A stretch of DNA of 64,000 nucleotides, taken from the NCBI GenBank assembly GCA_001898485.1, contig MKTY01000027.1:398640-462639 (forward strand), in the 5' to 3' direction. The notes under the pieces are model-generated. The model saw only the letters and a list, made by a program, of their open reading frames with translations. It did not search any database and was not told the origin of the DNA. Of the stretch, positions 41,850-52,060 are shown one piece after another. The position numbers and the translations under genes are program-made. The number at the start of each line of letters is the position of its first letter. Within the stretch, counting starts at the first letter, position 1. This DNA is from Sphingobacteriales bacterium 46-32. Its GTDB lineage: Bacteria > Bacteroidota > Bacteroidia > Chitinophagales > Chitinophagaceae.

Positions 41850-43250
41850 TTATGCGAAAAACACATAAGAAACAGCGATGGCTGTAATGATCCCCACCAG
41901 GTCGCCCAGCAGCATGGTGCCCACAGCATAGCGGGTATTTTTAATGCCCACAGCACCGAAGTATACAGCCACAATGTAGAAAGTAGTGTCGGCAGAACCG
42001 CGGAATACACTGGCCAGGTTGCCTACAAATGAATCCGCCCCATGCGTCTTAAGGCTATCGATCATCATAGCCCGCGCACCACTGCCACTCAATGGTTTGA
42101 TTAAAGAGGTAGGTAATGCATCCACAATGCGTGTATCGCCGCCAAAAAAAGCAAACACCTGTTTGATACCATCCAGCACCAGGTCAAAAGCACCGCTATT
42201 GCGCAGGAGGCTGATTGCTACCAATAATCCCACGAGATAAGGAATAATACGCACAGCCGTTTCAAAACCGGCCTTGGCGCCTTCAATAAATGCATCAAAG
42301 ATGTTGATTCGCTTATATACGCCTCCCAGTACTATCAGCAAAAGAATCAGCAGGATGATTCCATTGCTCAGGTTACTGGAAAATACCTGCACGCCATTTA
42401 CATCGAGGGAATGAATATAACTGATGAGACCAGCTATCACAGCCATGATACCCACTACCCAAAGCACGATTACGGGTTGAAATACGCGGATTCCCTGTCT
42501 GATGGATACAATCAGCATTGCAGCCAGGGTTGCGGCAAAAGTTGCAATCATACAGGGTATGAAAATATTGGTGGGATGCTGCGAACCCAACAGTACCCGG
42601 TCTGCAATGATCGCGGTAGGAATAAGCGTAAGTCCCGATGCATGCAGACACAAAAACATGACCTGGGCATTGGAAGCTTTTTCCTTGTCAGGATTGAGCT
42701 CCTGCAGGCTCTGCATGGCTTTAATACCAAATGGGGTGGCCGCATTATCGAGCCCCATCAGATTGGCCGAAAAATTCATAACCATATGTCCCATGCTGGG
42801 ATGATTGCGGGGTACTTCGGGAAATATTCGGGAGAAAAAAGGTCCGATGATCCTTGACAAAAAACGGATACCACCGGCCTGCTCGGCAATCGACATAAAG
42901 CCCATAAACAGGGCCAGGATACCTATGAGGCCGAGGCTGAGTGTAACCGCATCGCGGGCTGTTTCAAACAGGCCATTGGCCGGCAAAGTAGAAAACACCT
43001 TTACCTGCCCTGCCCCATTATTCACCACTTTTTCTTTTCCCCAGCTGGCGATGGATTGAGAAGCGAGTTGCTGCTGCACCGTCGCCGGCAGGCTGGCAGA
43101 ATCTGCCATGCGTACCCGCAGGGTATCACCAGTCTTACCGGTTACCATCCGGTCCAGCAGTTTTTCCTGTCCGGGCGATACTATAAGGCGAATGCCTGCC
43201 GTAAGCAGTGCAATAATGATAAAAGCCGTCCATATCCTGCTTAATGCCAT
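41850..43250 (-). CDS. Fused SpmA/SpmB-type nucleoside-recognition (Gate) membrane protein
   Basis: A 466-aa polytopic membrane protein with two Gate domains. The first half has LSLGLIGILALFMGFMSIAEQ and GLDNAATPFGIKAMQSLQEL with ASNAQVMFLCLHASGLTLIP (SpmA-like). The second half (ILLILLLIVLGGVYKRINIF, FETAVRIIPYLVGLLVAISL, LIKPLSGSGARAMM) is SpmB-like. In spore formers SpmA and SpmB are separate proteins linked to core dehydration; in Bacteroidota the fused form is common and its transport role is undefined. An insert of about 50 residues after TM1 faces the periplasm. Confidence 0.88.
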   Translation of the reverse strand: MALSRIWTAFIIIALLTAGIRLIVSPGQEKLLDRMVTGKTGDTLRVRMADSASLPATVQQQLASQSIASWGKEKVVNNGAGQVKVFSTLPANGLFETARDAVTLSLGLIGILALFMGFMSIAEQAGGIRFLSRIIGPFFSRIFPEVPRNHPSMGHMVMNFSANLMGLDNAATPFGIKAMQSLQELNPDKEKASNAQVMFLCLHASGLTLIPTAIIADRVLLGSQHPTNIFIPCMIATFAATLAAMLIVSIRQGIRVFQPVIVLWVVGIMAVIAGLISYIHSLDVNGVQVFSSNLSNGIILLILLLIVLGGVYKRINIFDAFIEGAKAGFETAVRIIPYLVGLLVAISLLRNSGAFDLVLDGIKQVFAFFGGDTRIVDALPTSLIKPLSGSGARAMMIDSLKTHGADSFVGNLASVFRGSADTTFYIVAVYFGAVGIKNTRYAVGTMLLGDLVGIITAIAVSYVFFA

Positions 43251-43387
43251 ATTGCGAAGTTTGAGTAAGGCGGCTGATTAATAAGCGCTCCGGGCTTGTT
43301 TGTTAAGCACTTGCGCCCCTGATTGCAGCCGGCGTTTGAAGGTAATCTAAAGTTGCAAATAAGGCAAAGCGGGCGGCTATTTTCACT

Positions 43388-43395
43388 TATCTTTG
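43388..43395 (+). promoter_or_regulatory. -7 box for ychF
   Basis: TATCTTTG exact match, followed by CGCCCC, about 60 nt before the ychF ATG. Confidence 0.55.
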
Positions 43396-43453
43396 CGCCC
43401 CTGAAATGGCCCCTTCGAAGGCTTTTTCACTTCCTAAAAGCAAAAACAGCACA

Positions 43454-44551
43454 ATGGCATTACAAGCAGGTATCGTAGGCTTACCCAATGTGGGAAAATC
43501 CACCCTTTTCAACGCCGTCAGCAATAGTGCAAAGGCCCAGGCCAGCAATTATCGGTTCTGTACCATCGACCCCAACGTGGGACTGGTGGATGTACCCGAT
43601 CCCCGCCTGACCAAACTGGCCGAACTGGTACAACCCAATCGAATTGTACCCACACAAATCGAAATTGTAGATATTGCCGGTCTGGTGCGTGGCGCCAGCA
43701 AAGGTGAAGGACTGGGTAATAAATTTCTGGCCAATATCCGCGAGGTAGATGCCATCATTCACGTGATCCGCTGTTTTGAAGATGAAAATATCCTGCGCGA
43801 CGAAGGAGCTATCAATCCCGTAGGCGATAAGGAAATCATCGACACAGAACTGCAGCTGAAAGACCTGGATAGTGTAGAAAAGAAAATACAGAAAACAGAA
43901 AAACAGGCCCGCACTGATCCCAAGATGAAAGCCGAACTGGAAATACTGGTTCGCTGCAAAGAACATCTCGAAAAAGGAAAAAGCATTCGTGAACTGGGAC
44001 TATCCAAAGAAGAAAAGGTAGCTATTGCCGACCTGTTCCTGCTCACCGATAAGCCCGTACTCTATGTAGCCAACGTAGATGAAGGCTCCATGCATACCGG
44101 CAACAAATTTTCAGAAGCCCTGAAGGCTGCTGTACAGGCAGAGAATGCCGAAGTCATCATCATGAACAATACCATTGAAGCACAGATTGCCGAAATGGAC
44201 AATGCAGATGACCGCCAGCTTTTCATGGAAGAATATAAAATGACTGAGCCTGCCCTCGACCGGCTGATCCATTCCGCCTACCGCCTGCTGCGCCTCTATA
44301 CCTATTTCACTGCGGGTGTACAGGAAGTACGTGCCTGGACCATACAGGAAGGCTGGAAAGCTCCGCAAGCTGCCAGTGTAATCCACACCGACTTTGAAAA
44401 AGGCTTTATCAAAGCCGAGGTAATAGCCTACGACGATTTTGTGAAATATGGCTCAGAAGCCGCCTGCCGCGAAGCCGGCAAACTGCGTATAGAAGGAAAG
44501 GAATATATCGTAAAGGATGGCGATGTAATGCACTTCCGCTTCAACGTATAG
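43454..44551 (+). CDS. ychF: Redox-regulated ATPase YchF (Obg-like)
   Basis: A 365-aa protein starting [20 protein letters not shown], the usual YchF N-terminus and length; an in-frame ATG 16 codons upstream adds no conserved sequence. G1 GLPNVGKST, the G2 region FCTIDPN, G3 [16 protein letters not shown], and NVDE in place of the GTP-specific NKxD, which accounts for ATP preference. A coiled-coil insert and a C-terminal TGS-like domain ([20 protein letters not shown]) follow. It binds ribosomes and affects stress responses. Confidence 0.97.
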   Translation: MALQAGIVGLPNVGKSTLFNAVSNSAKAQASNYRFCTIDPNVGLVDVPDPRLTKLAELVQPNRIVPTQIEIVDIAGLVRGASKGEGLGNKFLANIREVDAIIHVIRCFEDENILRDEGAINPVGDKEIIDTELQLKDLDSVEKKIQKTEKQARTDPKMKAELEILVRCKEHLEKGKSIRELGLSKEEKVAIADLFLLTDKPVLYVANVDEGSMHTGNKFSEALKAAVQAENAEVIIMNNTIEAQIAEMDNADDRQLFMEEYKMTEPALDRLIHSAYRLLRLYTYFTAGVQEVRAWTIQEGWKAPQAASVIHTDFEKGFIKAEVIAYDDFVKYGSEAACREAGKLRIEGKEYIVKDGDVMHFRFNV

Positions 44552-44557
44552 GATTTC

Positions 44558-47500
44558 TCAGAACAGCGCTGTAATGGCTGCACGGCCAATATGCACGGTA
44601 CGTGCTGAGGCGGGCTTACGACCATCATATTGAAAATTTAACTCCAGGTTGTTGAGCAACCGTTTGGTAAGTGTAAGCGACCAGAGCATATTCTTACCCG
44701 GCAACAGACCATCGAGCATGGTATAACTTACCGTAGTAGTTGCCGCACCGGTGGCTGAGTTGAACTTGATATTATTGAAGGTAAACTTGCCGGTAATAGA
44801 GCTGTTCTGCAGTACATTGTATTTAGTCTCGAGATTAATGGCATGAGATCTTGCATTCTCTCCGCCATATTGCTGTTTATTTTCCTTTTTTTCCAGCTTA
44901 TACCCGGTAGATACACGTATAGTCGTTCCTTTTATCCAGGAAAAAACAGGTTCAATACTGTTGATGGCCAGATCATAATTGCGGTTATCAAACTGGGCAT
45001 TGGGAGTAGACAGGGAATTGCTGCCATGACGCCCGTTGAGATTAAAGGTGAGTGAACGACTGAAATTGACCCGTAGTTTGGCGGTCCAGTCGATCAATTC
45101 GCGGCTTTCATAACCATAGGTGAGCAGCGACTTACCATTGTTGCGCAGATTACTGAAATCAATCCCCCACTTACTGCTGAAACGATTAAATGAAAGTGTA
45201 TTTACAAAAACGGCCGACAGCGTCACGAGTGCAGTATCATTGGCATTGTACTTAAAAGGATCAAATTCGAATTTTCCTGCAGACACCGATTTGCGACTGG
45301 TTTGCAGTGATGAGGTAAGGTTAAAGCGTGCTACAAACCGACCCATACTGTTGGCTTTGGCAGCACCAAGCAGTGACCGTGGATTGATACCAACGCTATA
45401 GTTGAATGTAATATAATTGGCTTTTACAAACTCGTTGCTGGGCGTGAGTATACGTATAAACTTAGCCTGATCGGGAAAAGCAGCCAGTTCAAACTCATTG
45501 AGCTGCTGTACTCCATCGCTATTGTAATCAATCCAGGCATACTGGCCGGTGCCTGCTGGCACTTCGAGATAAGCCAGATCGCGGCGTTGCTCCTGCCCCG
45601 CCCCGACTTCATACAGGAAATTGCCTGTCAGAAAACCCTTCCATTCGTTCATCATATATTCTGCACGACCCAGAATCGTTTCTTCTGCATCCTGTCTTGA
45701 TACCAGCGGATTTAAAACCTGCAGCTTGCGGAAAGTAGTATTTACAATAAGTTGACGCTGGGCGTTCGACAATAGTTCTGCCTGCAGGTTGAGGTTCAGG
45801 CTGCGGTCTCCTTTCAGGAAACTCTTTCCATAGGCATACTTATCTGTACGTGTAAAAAAGGTGACACCATAACGGTTCCGTTTGGCTTCATCCGAACGGA
45901 GGTATACCGAATAGCTGTCAAAATAAAAAGCGGATGCAGTCAGTGTATCCGTTGATTTATCGCGAACCTTGTTTCCTTCCAGCGCATAACGTACACCCAT
46001 GCGCCAGTTGCCCAGGCTTTTCAACTGTTTACTGAGATCCAGCGTGGGGCGCACAAACTGCCCCTTATCGATTGTGGTATTAAACTGGGTTAAGACCAGT
46101 TCATTGGCAAACTGCCAGCCTTTCCAGTCAACCCGGTGTGTAATAGCATTCTGAAAACCTTTATAATCATTTCCCCGCTGATAATTGGTAAACTTATACT
46201 GCACACTGTGCTGCCGTTTGTCTTTTAATGCCACAGTAGCGCGCAGGATATTTTCGTCCTGCTGCTGCACCACCAGTGGCAGGCCCCAGTCGCGCGAAAA
46301 TTCTACAGAGCGTAAACGCTCCAGCGGTCGAAACTTTCGTTGCACAAATTCATAATCAAGGCCTGTCTGCAACTCCAGTTTGCCGGCCTGCCGCAACAGC
46401 CGGGTATTTGTTACCTGCAGCTTACCGGCAAACCCTTTATCATCACCATTATCTATTTTGGAAAATGTATTTGCATCGTAGTTACTCATGGCAACTTCGG
46501 CCTTGATGAGCGTGCCTTTATCAACCTGGTAGTCTGCCCCGAGATTGATCATCTGCTGTGTCTTTGGTGTGACCAGTATAGTAACAGGTTCATAATCGCC
46601 CTGTTTTACGCCCCCTACGGGAGCCACATAACGAAACACCTTTCCGTTGGCGCCATTGTAGTCGGTCACATAGTTACCATTACCCGAGCCGACCACGGCA
46701 AAGGAAAGATTGTATTTGGCCACATTAGGATCAGTACTGTATTGATAAAATGAATCCAGTACCGGCCCGGTTGTGATATATATTTTTTCGTAAAGAATTT
46801 TTCCTGCAGCAAATGTATCCACCACGGCAGAGGGATAAAAAGCCCGTTGAATACTGTCGCCCAGTCCGGCAAGAAATTGTTTCTGCCGGTCATCGAGTGT
46901 CTGGTTGATCTGCGAATTGCGGGAATCGCTATTGGTAAACGCTCCTATTCTTAGTTTTAATTTTTCACCAAAACCAAATTCCTGGCTGGCATAAAAATTT
47001 GCATTGAGGTAATTGCGGTCTGCATATTCAAACTCTATCTGAATACGGCTGTCCTTGGTGATCATACGCCGCGGTGTAAACGTGACTTCAGCTGTATTGT
47101 AATTGATCACGTAGTCCTGGTCTTCGCCGCGCTGCAGCAACTGTCCGTCTACAAATACCCGCTCGGTATTGGCCAGCACAATAAAGAAAGCTTCATTGTT
47201 GGCGCCTGTAAGCCGGTAAGGTCCCTGGTTTCCCTCGAGACCCTGGAATACATTGCGGGTAAATTTACCTTTGGCTATCGAGCCACTTACCAGTGTATTG
47301 GAGCTGACGTGCGGGCCCAGGTTGTTGCGTGTCTGAAATGAAATACCCTGCAGGCGTTTATAGAAGTTGAGGAAATAGCTTTGATTCTGACGAATGTCAA
47401 TATCGCCCAGGTTGAGTTGCCAGTTCTTTTTACTGAACCGCAGATATACCTGGTCAAATTCATTGAGCTGCTGTGTGGTGCCATCGGGCTGAATGGGAAT

Positions 47501-48058
47501 ATTATTATCCGTAATAGCGGCCTGTACTTCGATGCTATCACCCAGCAAACCACTCAACTGCAGGTTAAGTGTGGAGTTGAGTACCGCATCCTGGCTGTTG
47601 CCAAATGATATCTGTCGTCCAAAACTGCCCTCTGCTCTTATGTTACCAAAGTTGAAAATTCCTTTTTGCGCATCGCTCAATTCATTGTTGAATTCATAAG
47701 GTGTGAGCGCCATGTTGTTGCTGATGCTATCAAATTTCATCCGCTGTACACTGGGATTAAGCCGGTAGCCGAAGCTGCGCCAGGAAATATGTACACTGTC
47801 TGTAGCCGGTTTTTTGAGCCAGATAAGCCAGGCATTCACCGGATCGAGGCGGTAATCGGTGGCGGATACGCCCTGTACAAGCAATGATTTGGGAATTACG
47901 CTGCTGCTATCGAGTACCAGGGTATCGCCCTGGATGGCAAACTGGCGCGAGCGGAAATTGGACCCAATCTGGGCCTGAGCCTGACCGGCCAGCAGGCAGC
48001 TGGCCAGGAATACCAATATTCCACGTAAAACACTCAATAGCAGTGAGTTTATTCTCAA
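44558..48058 (-). CDS. Very large outer-membrane beta-barrel protein of unknown function
   Basis: About 1166 aa from a TTG at 48058, which gives a textbook signal peptide (RINSLLLSVLRGILVFLASC, cleavage after GQAQA). A GTG at 48115 would add 19 residues; no ATG is in frame nearby. The first about 350 residues include a repeated surface pattern: VFVDGQLLQRGEDQDYVINY then TAEVTFTPRRMITKDSRIQI, also seen in SprA-like and other giant Bacteroidota surface proteins. The rest is a long run of alternating strands ending ELNFQYDGRKPASA. This is consistent with a 30-plus strand barrel. I recognise no enzyme. It converges on ychF with a 6-nt gap. Confidence 0.7.
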   Translation of the reverse strand: MRINSLLLSVLRGILVFLASCLLAGQAQAQIGSNFRSRQFAIQGDTLVLDSSSVIPKSLLVQGVSATDYRLDPVNAWLIWLKKPATDSVHISWRSFGYRLNPSVQRMKFDSISNNMALTPYEFNNELSDAQKGIFNFGNIRAEGSFGRQISFGNSQDAVLNSTLNLQLSGLLGDSIEVQAAITDNNIPIQPDGTTQQLNEFDQVYLRFSKKNWQLNLGDIDIRQNQSYFLNFYKRLQGISFQTRNNLGPHVSSNTLVSGSIAKGKFTRNVFQGLEGNQGPYRLTGANNEAFFIVLANTERVFVDGQLLQRGEDQDYVINYNTAEVTFTPRRMITKDSRIQIEFEYADRNYLNANFYASQEFGFGEKLKLRIGAFTNSDSRNSQINQTLDDRQKQFLAGLGDSIQRAFYPSAVVDTFAAGKILYEKIYITTGPVLDSFYQYSTDPNVAKYNLSFAVVGSGNGNYVTDYNGANGKVFRYVAPVGGVKQGDYEPVTILVTPKTQQMINLGADYQVDKGTLIKAEVAMSNYDANTFSKIDNGDDKGFAGKLQVTNTRLLRQAGKLELQTGLDYEFVQRKFRPLERLRSVEFSRDWGLPLVVQQQDENILRATVALKDKRQHSVQYKFTNYQRGNDYKGFQNAITHRVDWKGWQFANELVLTQFNTTIDKGQFVRPTLDLSKQLKSLGNWRMGVRYALEGNKVRDKSTDTLTASAFYFDSYSVYLRSDEAKRNRYGVTFFTRTDKYAYGKSFLKGDRSLNLNLQAELLSNAQRQLIVNTTFRKLQVLNPLVSRQDAEETILGRAEYMMNEWKGFLTGNFLYEVGAGQEQRRDLAYLEVPAGTGQYAWIDYNSDGVQQLNEFELAAFPDQAKFIRILTPSNEFVKANYITFNYSVGINPRSLLGAAKANSMGRFVARFNLTSSLQTSRKSVSAGKFEFDPFKYNANDTALVTLSAVFVNTLSFNRFSSKWGIDFSNLRNNGKSLLTYGYESRELIDWTAKLRVNFSRSLTFNLNGRHGSNSLSTPNAQFDNRNYDLAINSIEPVFSWIKGTTIRVSTGYKLEKKENKQQYGGENARSHAINLETKYNVLQNSSITGKFTFNNIKFNSATGAATTTVSYTMLDGLLPGKNMLWSLTLTKRLLNNLELNFQYDGRKPASARTVHIGRAAITALF

Positions 48059-48137
48059 AATCGTAAAATTCGTTCTTTTTATTGCGCAAAGCGACAGGAC
48101 AACGTAAAAACTCACATTTTAGAAGGATTAAAGGGAA

Positions 48138-48180
48138 ATGTGCTGATGTGCTAATGTGCTGATGTGCTAATGTGCTAATG
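48138..48180 (-). repeat. Family A repeat
   Basis: ATGTGCTGATGTGCTAATGT in tandem, upstream of the large barrel gene. Confidence 0.9.
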
Positions 48181-48202
48181 GGATTTGGCGATGGAGAGTA
48201 TG

Positions 48203-48265
48203 ACTGTCCACTATCCACTGTCAACTGTTAACTGTTAACTGTCAACTGTCAACTGTCAACTGTCC
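48203..48265 (-). repeat. Family B repeat (reverse orientation)
   Basis: ACTGTCAACTGTTAACTGTT words; reverse complement of the array at 32965-33114. The 48116-48388 gap thus holds family A, family B and two hairpins, with no gene. Confidence 0.92.
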
Positions 48266-48292
48266 AAACAGCCCCCGGGCACAGAGCGCTAT

Positions 48293-48317
48293 GCCATTGC
48301 TCCTGCATAGCAATGGC
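48293..48317. repeat. Perfect 9-bp palindrome
   Basis: GCCATTGCT, loop CCTGCAT, AGCAATGGC. Lies between family B and the sdhB terminator; role unclear. Confidence 0.6.
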
Positions 48318-48320
48318 GGA

Positions 48321-48366
48321 AGGATAAAAATGAAGAAGCCCTGTGGAGTGTATCCATCAGGGCTTC
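48321..48366 (-). terminator. Terminator of sdhCAB
   Basis: GAAGCCCTG (48335-48343) and CAGGGCTTC (48358-48366) form a perfect 9-bp stem. On the minus strand it is followed by TTCATTTTTATCC. It lies just after the sdhB stop. Confidence 0.8.
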
Positions 48367-48388
48367 ATATGCATTCTGACCGACCGGC

Positions 48389-49156
48389 TTATTTGTTGGA
48401 TGAAAGCAGTCCGGCCAGTGTAAATTCTGAATTAAGACGGGCGATATTCGTAATTGAGATTTCTTTGGGACAAACAGCCTCGCAGGCACCGGTATTGGTA
48501 CAGGAGCCAAAACCTTCTTTATCCATTTGTGCCACCATGTTGAGCGCACGGGTTCTGCGCTCAGGTGCTCCCTGCGGCAACAGGGCCAGGTGAGATACCT
48601 TGGCAGATACAAACAATAACGCTGATGAATTTTTGCAGGCGGCCACGCAGGCGCCACAGCCAATACAGGCAGCAGCGGCAAAAGCCATATCAGCTTTCTC
48701 TTTTTCTACGGGAATGGCGTTGGCATCAACAGGGCTGCCGGTATTTACAGAAATATAACCACCCGCCTGGATGATCCGGTCAAAAGCAGAACGGTCTACA
48801 GTGAGATCTTTGATAACCGGAAATGCATTGGCACGCCAGGGCTCCACCACAATGGTATCGCCATCTTTGAATGCACGCATATGCAACTGGCAGGTCGTAT
48901 TGGCTTCCCAGGGACCATGCGGACGACCATTGATATACATCGAGCACATACCGCAGATACCTTCGCGGCAGTCGTGATCAAATGCAATAGGTTCTTTTCC
49001 TTCATGGATCAGCTCTTCATTGAGCACGTCAAACATTTCCAGAAATGACATTTCGGAAGAAATGTTGCGCACCTGATACGTTTCAAAGCTGCCTTGTGAG
49101 GTAGCATTTTTCTGGCGCCAGACCTTCAGGGTCAGATTCATTGTATAATGTTCCAT
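48389..49156 (-). CDS. sdhB: Succinate dehydrogenase/fumarate reductase iron-sulfur subunit
   Basis: A 255-aa protein. The 2Fe-2S site is [15 protein letters not shown] plus TTCQLHM. The C-terminal cluster cysteines are [13 protein letters not shown] and [15 protein letters not shown]. It transfers electrons from the flavoprotein to the quinone site. An alternative ATG five codons in ([12 protein letters not shown]) is equally plausible. Third gene of sdhC-sdhA-sdhB; separated from sdhA by an 86-nt gap with two hairpins. Confidence 0.96.
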   Translation of the reverse strand: MEHYTMNLTLKVWRQKNATSQGSFETYQVRNISSEMSFLEMFDVLNEELIHEGKEPIAFDHDCREGICGMCSMYINGRPHGPWEANTTCQLHMRAFKDGDTIVVEPWRANAFPVIKDLTVDRSAFDRIIQAGGYISVNTGSPVDANAIPVEKEKADMAFAAAACIGCGACVAACKNSSALLFVSAKVSHLALLPQGAPERRTRALNMVAQMDKEGFGSCTNTGACEAVCPKEISITNIARLNSEFTLAGLLSSNK

Positions 49157-49173
49157 ATACTTTTATTTACCCA

Positions 49174-49194
49174 GTGCATGTCTCTGACATGCAC
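49174..49194. repeat. Intercistronic palindrome 1 (sdhA-sdhB)
   Basis: GTGCATGTC TCT GACATGCAC, perfect 9-bp stem. No U-run on the transcribed strand, so more likely mRNA processing or stability than termination. Confidence 0.7.
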
Positions 49195-49211
49195 TTATTA
49201 ATATAATCCAT

Positions 49212-49236
49212 CATGGTATGTCTGAGACATACCATG
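49212..49236. repeat. Intercistronic palindrome 2 (sdhA-sdhB)
   Basis: CATGGTATGTC TGA GACATACCATG, perfect 11-bp stem; shares the ATGTC/GACAT core with palindrome 1. Confidence 0.75.
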
Positions 49237-49242
49237 GTTTTT

Positions 49243-51219
49243 TTATTTATAACTCCGTTGTGTAGGCTTGGCCACTTCAAACTCCAGGTTTTCTTTATGA
49301 AGTTCCCAGTTGCTTTCACCTTTGAATTCCCAGGCAGCTGCATACATATACTGGCTATCGTCGCGTTTGGCCTCGCCTTCTTCTGTCTGGCTTTCTTCGC
49401 GGAAGTGGCCGCCACAGCTCTCATTGCGGTTAAGCGCATCGAGACACATGAGCTCACCCAGTTCAATAAAATCTGCCACACGACCGGCTTTATCGAGTTC
49501 GGGATTCATCTCGGCGATTTCGCCAGGTATGCGTACATCTGACCAGAATTCTTTGCGCAGTGCGCGAATTTCCTGAATAGCTTCCTGCAGTCCCTGTGCA
49601 TTACGCGCCATACCGCATTTCTCCCACATGATCTTACCAAGGCGTTTGTGGAAGCTTTCCACGCTTTGTTTACCCTTGATGCTCATGAGTGTATTGATAC
49701 GATCGCTTACAGCTTTTTCTGCTGCTTCAAATGCTTCGTGATTAGTTGGGATAGGTTTGGTGGCAATATCATCGGCCAGGTAGTTGCCGATAGTATAAGG
49801 AATCACAAAGTAACCATCTGCCAGGCCCTGCATGAGCGCAGAGGCACCCAGGCGGTTGGCACCATGATCGCTGAAGTTGGCCTCACCCAGTGCATACAGC
49901 CCTTTCACAGTCGTCATCAATTCATAATCCACCCACAGGCCGCCCATGGTATAGTGTACAGCGGGATAAATGCGCATGGGCACTTCGTAAGGATTTTCGC
50001 CAGTGATCTTTTCATACATGTCAAAGAGGTTGCCATATTCTTCTTTTACTACCTCTTTACCCAGGCGAACCAGTGTGGCTTCATCGGGGTTATGAATACC
50101 CAGTTTATTGGCTTCTGCACGACCATATTTGTTGATGAGGTTGAAGCGGAAGTCGAGATAAACTGCCTGTTTGGTAGTACCTACCCCATAACCGGCATCG
50201 CAACGTTCTTTGGCGGCACGCGAGGCCACATCGCGTGGTACCAGGTTGCCGAAGGCAGGATACCTTCTTTCGAGGTAGTAATCGCGTTCTTCTTCGGGAA
50301 TATCGTTTGGTTTACGCGGATCATTCTTTTGTTTGGGAACCCAGATACGGCCGTCATTCCGGAGTGACTCAGACATAAGCGTAAGCTTACTCTGATGGTC
50401 ACCTGATACAGGAATGCAGGTAGGGTGAATCTGCGTGAAACAGGGGTTTCCAAAATAAGCACCTTGCTTATGTGCTTTCCAGGCAGCTGTTACGTTGCTG
50501 CCCATGGCATTGGTAGAAAGATAAAATACGTTGCCATAACCGCCGGAGCAGAGCAGTACAGCATGACCAAAGTGGCGCTCCAGTTTCCCGGTCACCAGAT
50601 TGCGTGCAATGATGCCACGCGCTTTACCATCTATGATAACCACTTCCAGCATTTCATGCCGGCTGTATACCTGCACATTACCGAGTGCCTCCTGGCGTTC
50701 GAGTGCCTGATAAGCTCCTATCAGCAATTGCTGACCGGTTTGTCCGGCCGCATAGAAAGTACGTTTAACCTGCGTACCGCCAAAAGAACGGTTATTGAGC
50801 AGACCACCATATTCGCGTGCAAAAGGCACACCCTGTGCCACACACTGATCAATAATATTTACACTTACTTCGGCCAGGCGGTGTACGTTGCCTTCACGTG
50901 CGCGGTAGTCGCCCCCCTTGATTGTATCATAAAAAAGACGGAATACAGAGTCGCCGTCATTCTGGTAGTTTTTGGCCGCATTGATACCACCCTGCGCTGC
51001 AATGGAGTGCGCGCGGCGGGGAGAATCCTGAAAGCAAAAAGCTTTTACCTTATATCCCAGTTCACCCAGTGAGGCAGCGGCAGAAGCACCTGCCAGACCT
51101 GTACCCACTACAATTATTTCCAGTTTACGCTTATTGGCGGGGTTTACCAGCTTGCAATGTCCTTTATAGTAGGTCCACTTTTCTTCTAACGGTCCTGCAG
51201 GAATTTTTGAATCAAGCAT
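49243..51219 (-). CDS. sdhA: Succinate dehydrogenase/fumarate reductase flavoprotein subunit
   Basis: A 658-aa protein starting [20 protein letters not shown]; the frame stays open upstream to 51300 but overlaps sdhC and lacks conserved residues there. FAD site [20 protein letters not shown], the covalent-FAD region [20 protein letters not shown], substrate residues in [11 protein letters not shown], and the active segment [32 protein letters not shown]. It oxidises succinate to fumarate. The length and N-terminal form match the SdhA of Bacteroidota that pair with a single cytochrome b subunit. Confidence 0.96.
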   Translation of the reverse strand: MLDSKIPAGPLEEKWTYYKGHCKLVNPANKRKLEIIVVGTGLAGASAAASLGELGYKVKAFCFQDSPRRAHSIAAQGGINAAKNYQNDGDSVFRLFYDTIKGGDYRAREGNVHRLAEVSVNIIDQCVAQGVPFAREYGGLLNNRSFGGTQVKRTFYAAGQTGQQLLIGAYQALERQEALGNVQVYSRHEMLEVVIIDGKARGIIARNLVTGKLERHFGHAVLLCSGGYGNVFYLSTNAMGSNVTAAWKAHKQGAYFGNPCFTQIHPTCIPVSGDHQSKLTLMSESLRNDGRIWVPKQKNDPRKPNDIPEEERDYYLERRYPAFGNLVPRDVASRAAKERCDAGYGVGTTKQAVYLDFRFNLINKYGRAEANKLGIHNPDEATLVRLGKEVVKEEYGNLFDMYEKITGENPYEVPMRIYPAVHYTMGGLWVDYELMTTVKGLYALGEANFSDHGANRLGASALMQGLADGYFVIPYTIGNYLADDIATKPIPTNHEAFEAAEKAVSDRINTLMSIKGKQSVESFHKRLGKIMWEKCGMARNAQGLQEAIQEIRALRKEFWSDVRIPGEIAEMNPELDKAGRVADFIELGELMCLDALNRNESCGGHFREESQTEEGEAKRDDSQYMYAAAWEFKGESNWELHKENLEFEVAKPTQRSYK

Positions 51220-51283
51220 ACAGCAAAAATTAATTGAATATTCGTGGATTCTCGTTTGTGGTTTGTTCTGTACATGCCGGGGC

Positions 51284-51964
51284 TTAAACCCAACCGGCAT
51301 AAAAACTGATTGGCATCATGGCAAAAGCCAGCGGCACTATGATGGAAAAGCCGGTACCCAGTGCACTGATCATTCCAATATATTTATGATTGGTAAGACC
51401 CAGGGTGCGGAAAGCACTCTGAAAGCCGTGCAGCAGGTGCCAGGCCAGCGATATACAACCCAGTACATAAAGGATTACAACCAGCAGGTTGCCCTCAAAT
51501 ACTTTTACCATCTCCGAAAACAGATCATGGTGATTGGGGTTATATGCAGCTTCCGGTAAACCAGTAATACGTGAAGGCACCCAGAAGTGTGCAATATGCA
51601 TAATCAGGAAAAGCAGGATAAGCGTACCCAGCAGACCCATACTGCGGCTGTACCATTTGCTGCCTTTATTGCCCATAGCTACTGCATAGCCCTGCTTACG
51701 TTTGGCTCTGTTCTGGAATTCCAGCGCAAAACCCTGAATAATGTGCAATAAAAAACCCGCAAAAAGTCCTATTTCAAGGATGCGGGGTACAACATTGGCT
51801 CCCATGAAATGAGCGGCTTTATTAAACATCTCGCCCCCATCATTGGCCCATATACAGGCATTCAGACCTACGTGAACAATCAAAAAGAGGATCAGGAAAA
51901 TGCCCGTGAGACTCATTACCAGCTTTTTGCCAATCGAAGAAGTGAAGAATTCAGACCATTTCAT
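51284..51964 (-). CDS. sdhC: Succinate dehydrogenase cytochrome b subunit
   Basis: A 226-aa membrane protein with five hydrophobic helices and haem-ligand candidate histidines ([46 protein letters not shown]). It anchors SdhAB to the inner membrane and reduces menaquinone. First gene of the operon. Length and arrangement fit the B-type (di-haem) family. Confidence 0.94.
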   Translation of the reverse strand: MKWSEFFTSSIGKKLVMSLTGIFLILFLIVHVGLNACIWANDGGEMFNKAAHFMGANVVPRILEIGLFAGFLLHIIQGFALEFQNRAKRKQGYAVAMGNKGSKWYSRSMGLLGTLILLFLIMHIAHFWVPSRITGLPEAAYNPNHHDLFSEMVKVFEGNLLVVILYVLGCISLAWHLLHGFQSAFRTLGLTNHKYIGMISALGTGFSIIVPLAFAMMPISFYAGWV

Positions 51965-51993
51965 AAGCGTAAAAAGAAGGTGACAAATTTTTG

Positions 51994-52027
51994 CAAAAAT
52001 AACATCGGATGACCAAAGAATGACAAA
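51994..52027 (-). promoter_or_regulatory. Promoter of sdhCAB
   Basis: On the minus strand TATTTTTG (complement of 51994-52001) matches TAnnTTTG; TTTG (complement of 52024-52027) lies 22 bp upstream as a -33 element. The box is about 30 nt before the sdhC ATG. Confidence 0.55.
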
Positions 52028-52060
52028 AACTTTTTTTACTTAAAAAATTAAATAAAAAAA

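Noticed and set aside
49648..50367. 239-aa frame antisense to sdhA (and a similar one at 50425-51072)
   Set aside because: Fully inside a highly conserved gene on the other strand; shadow frames.
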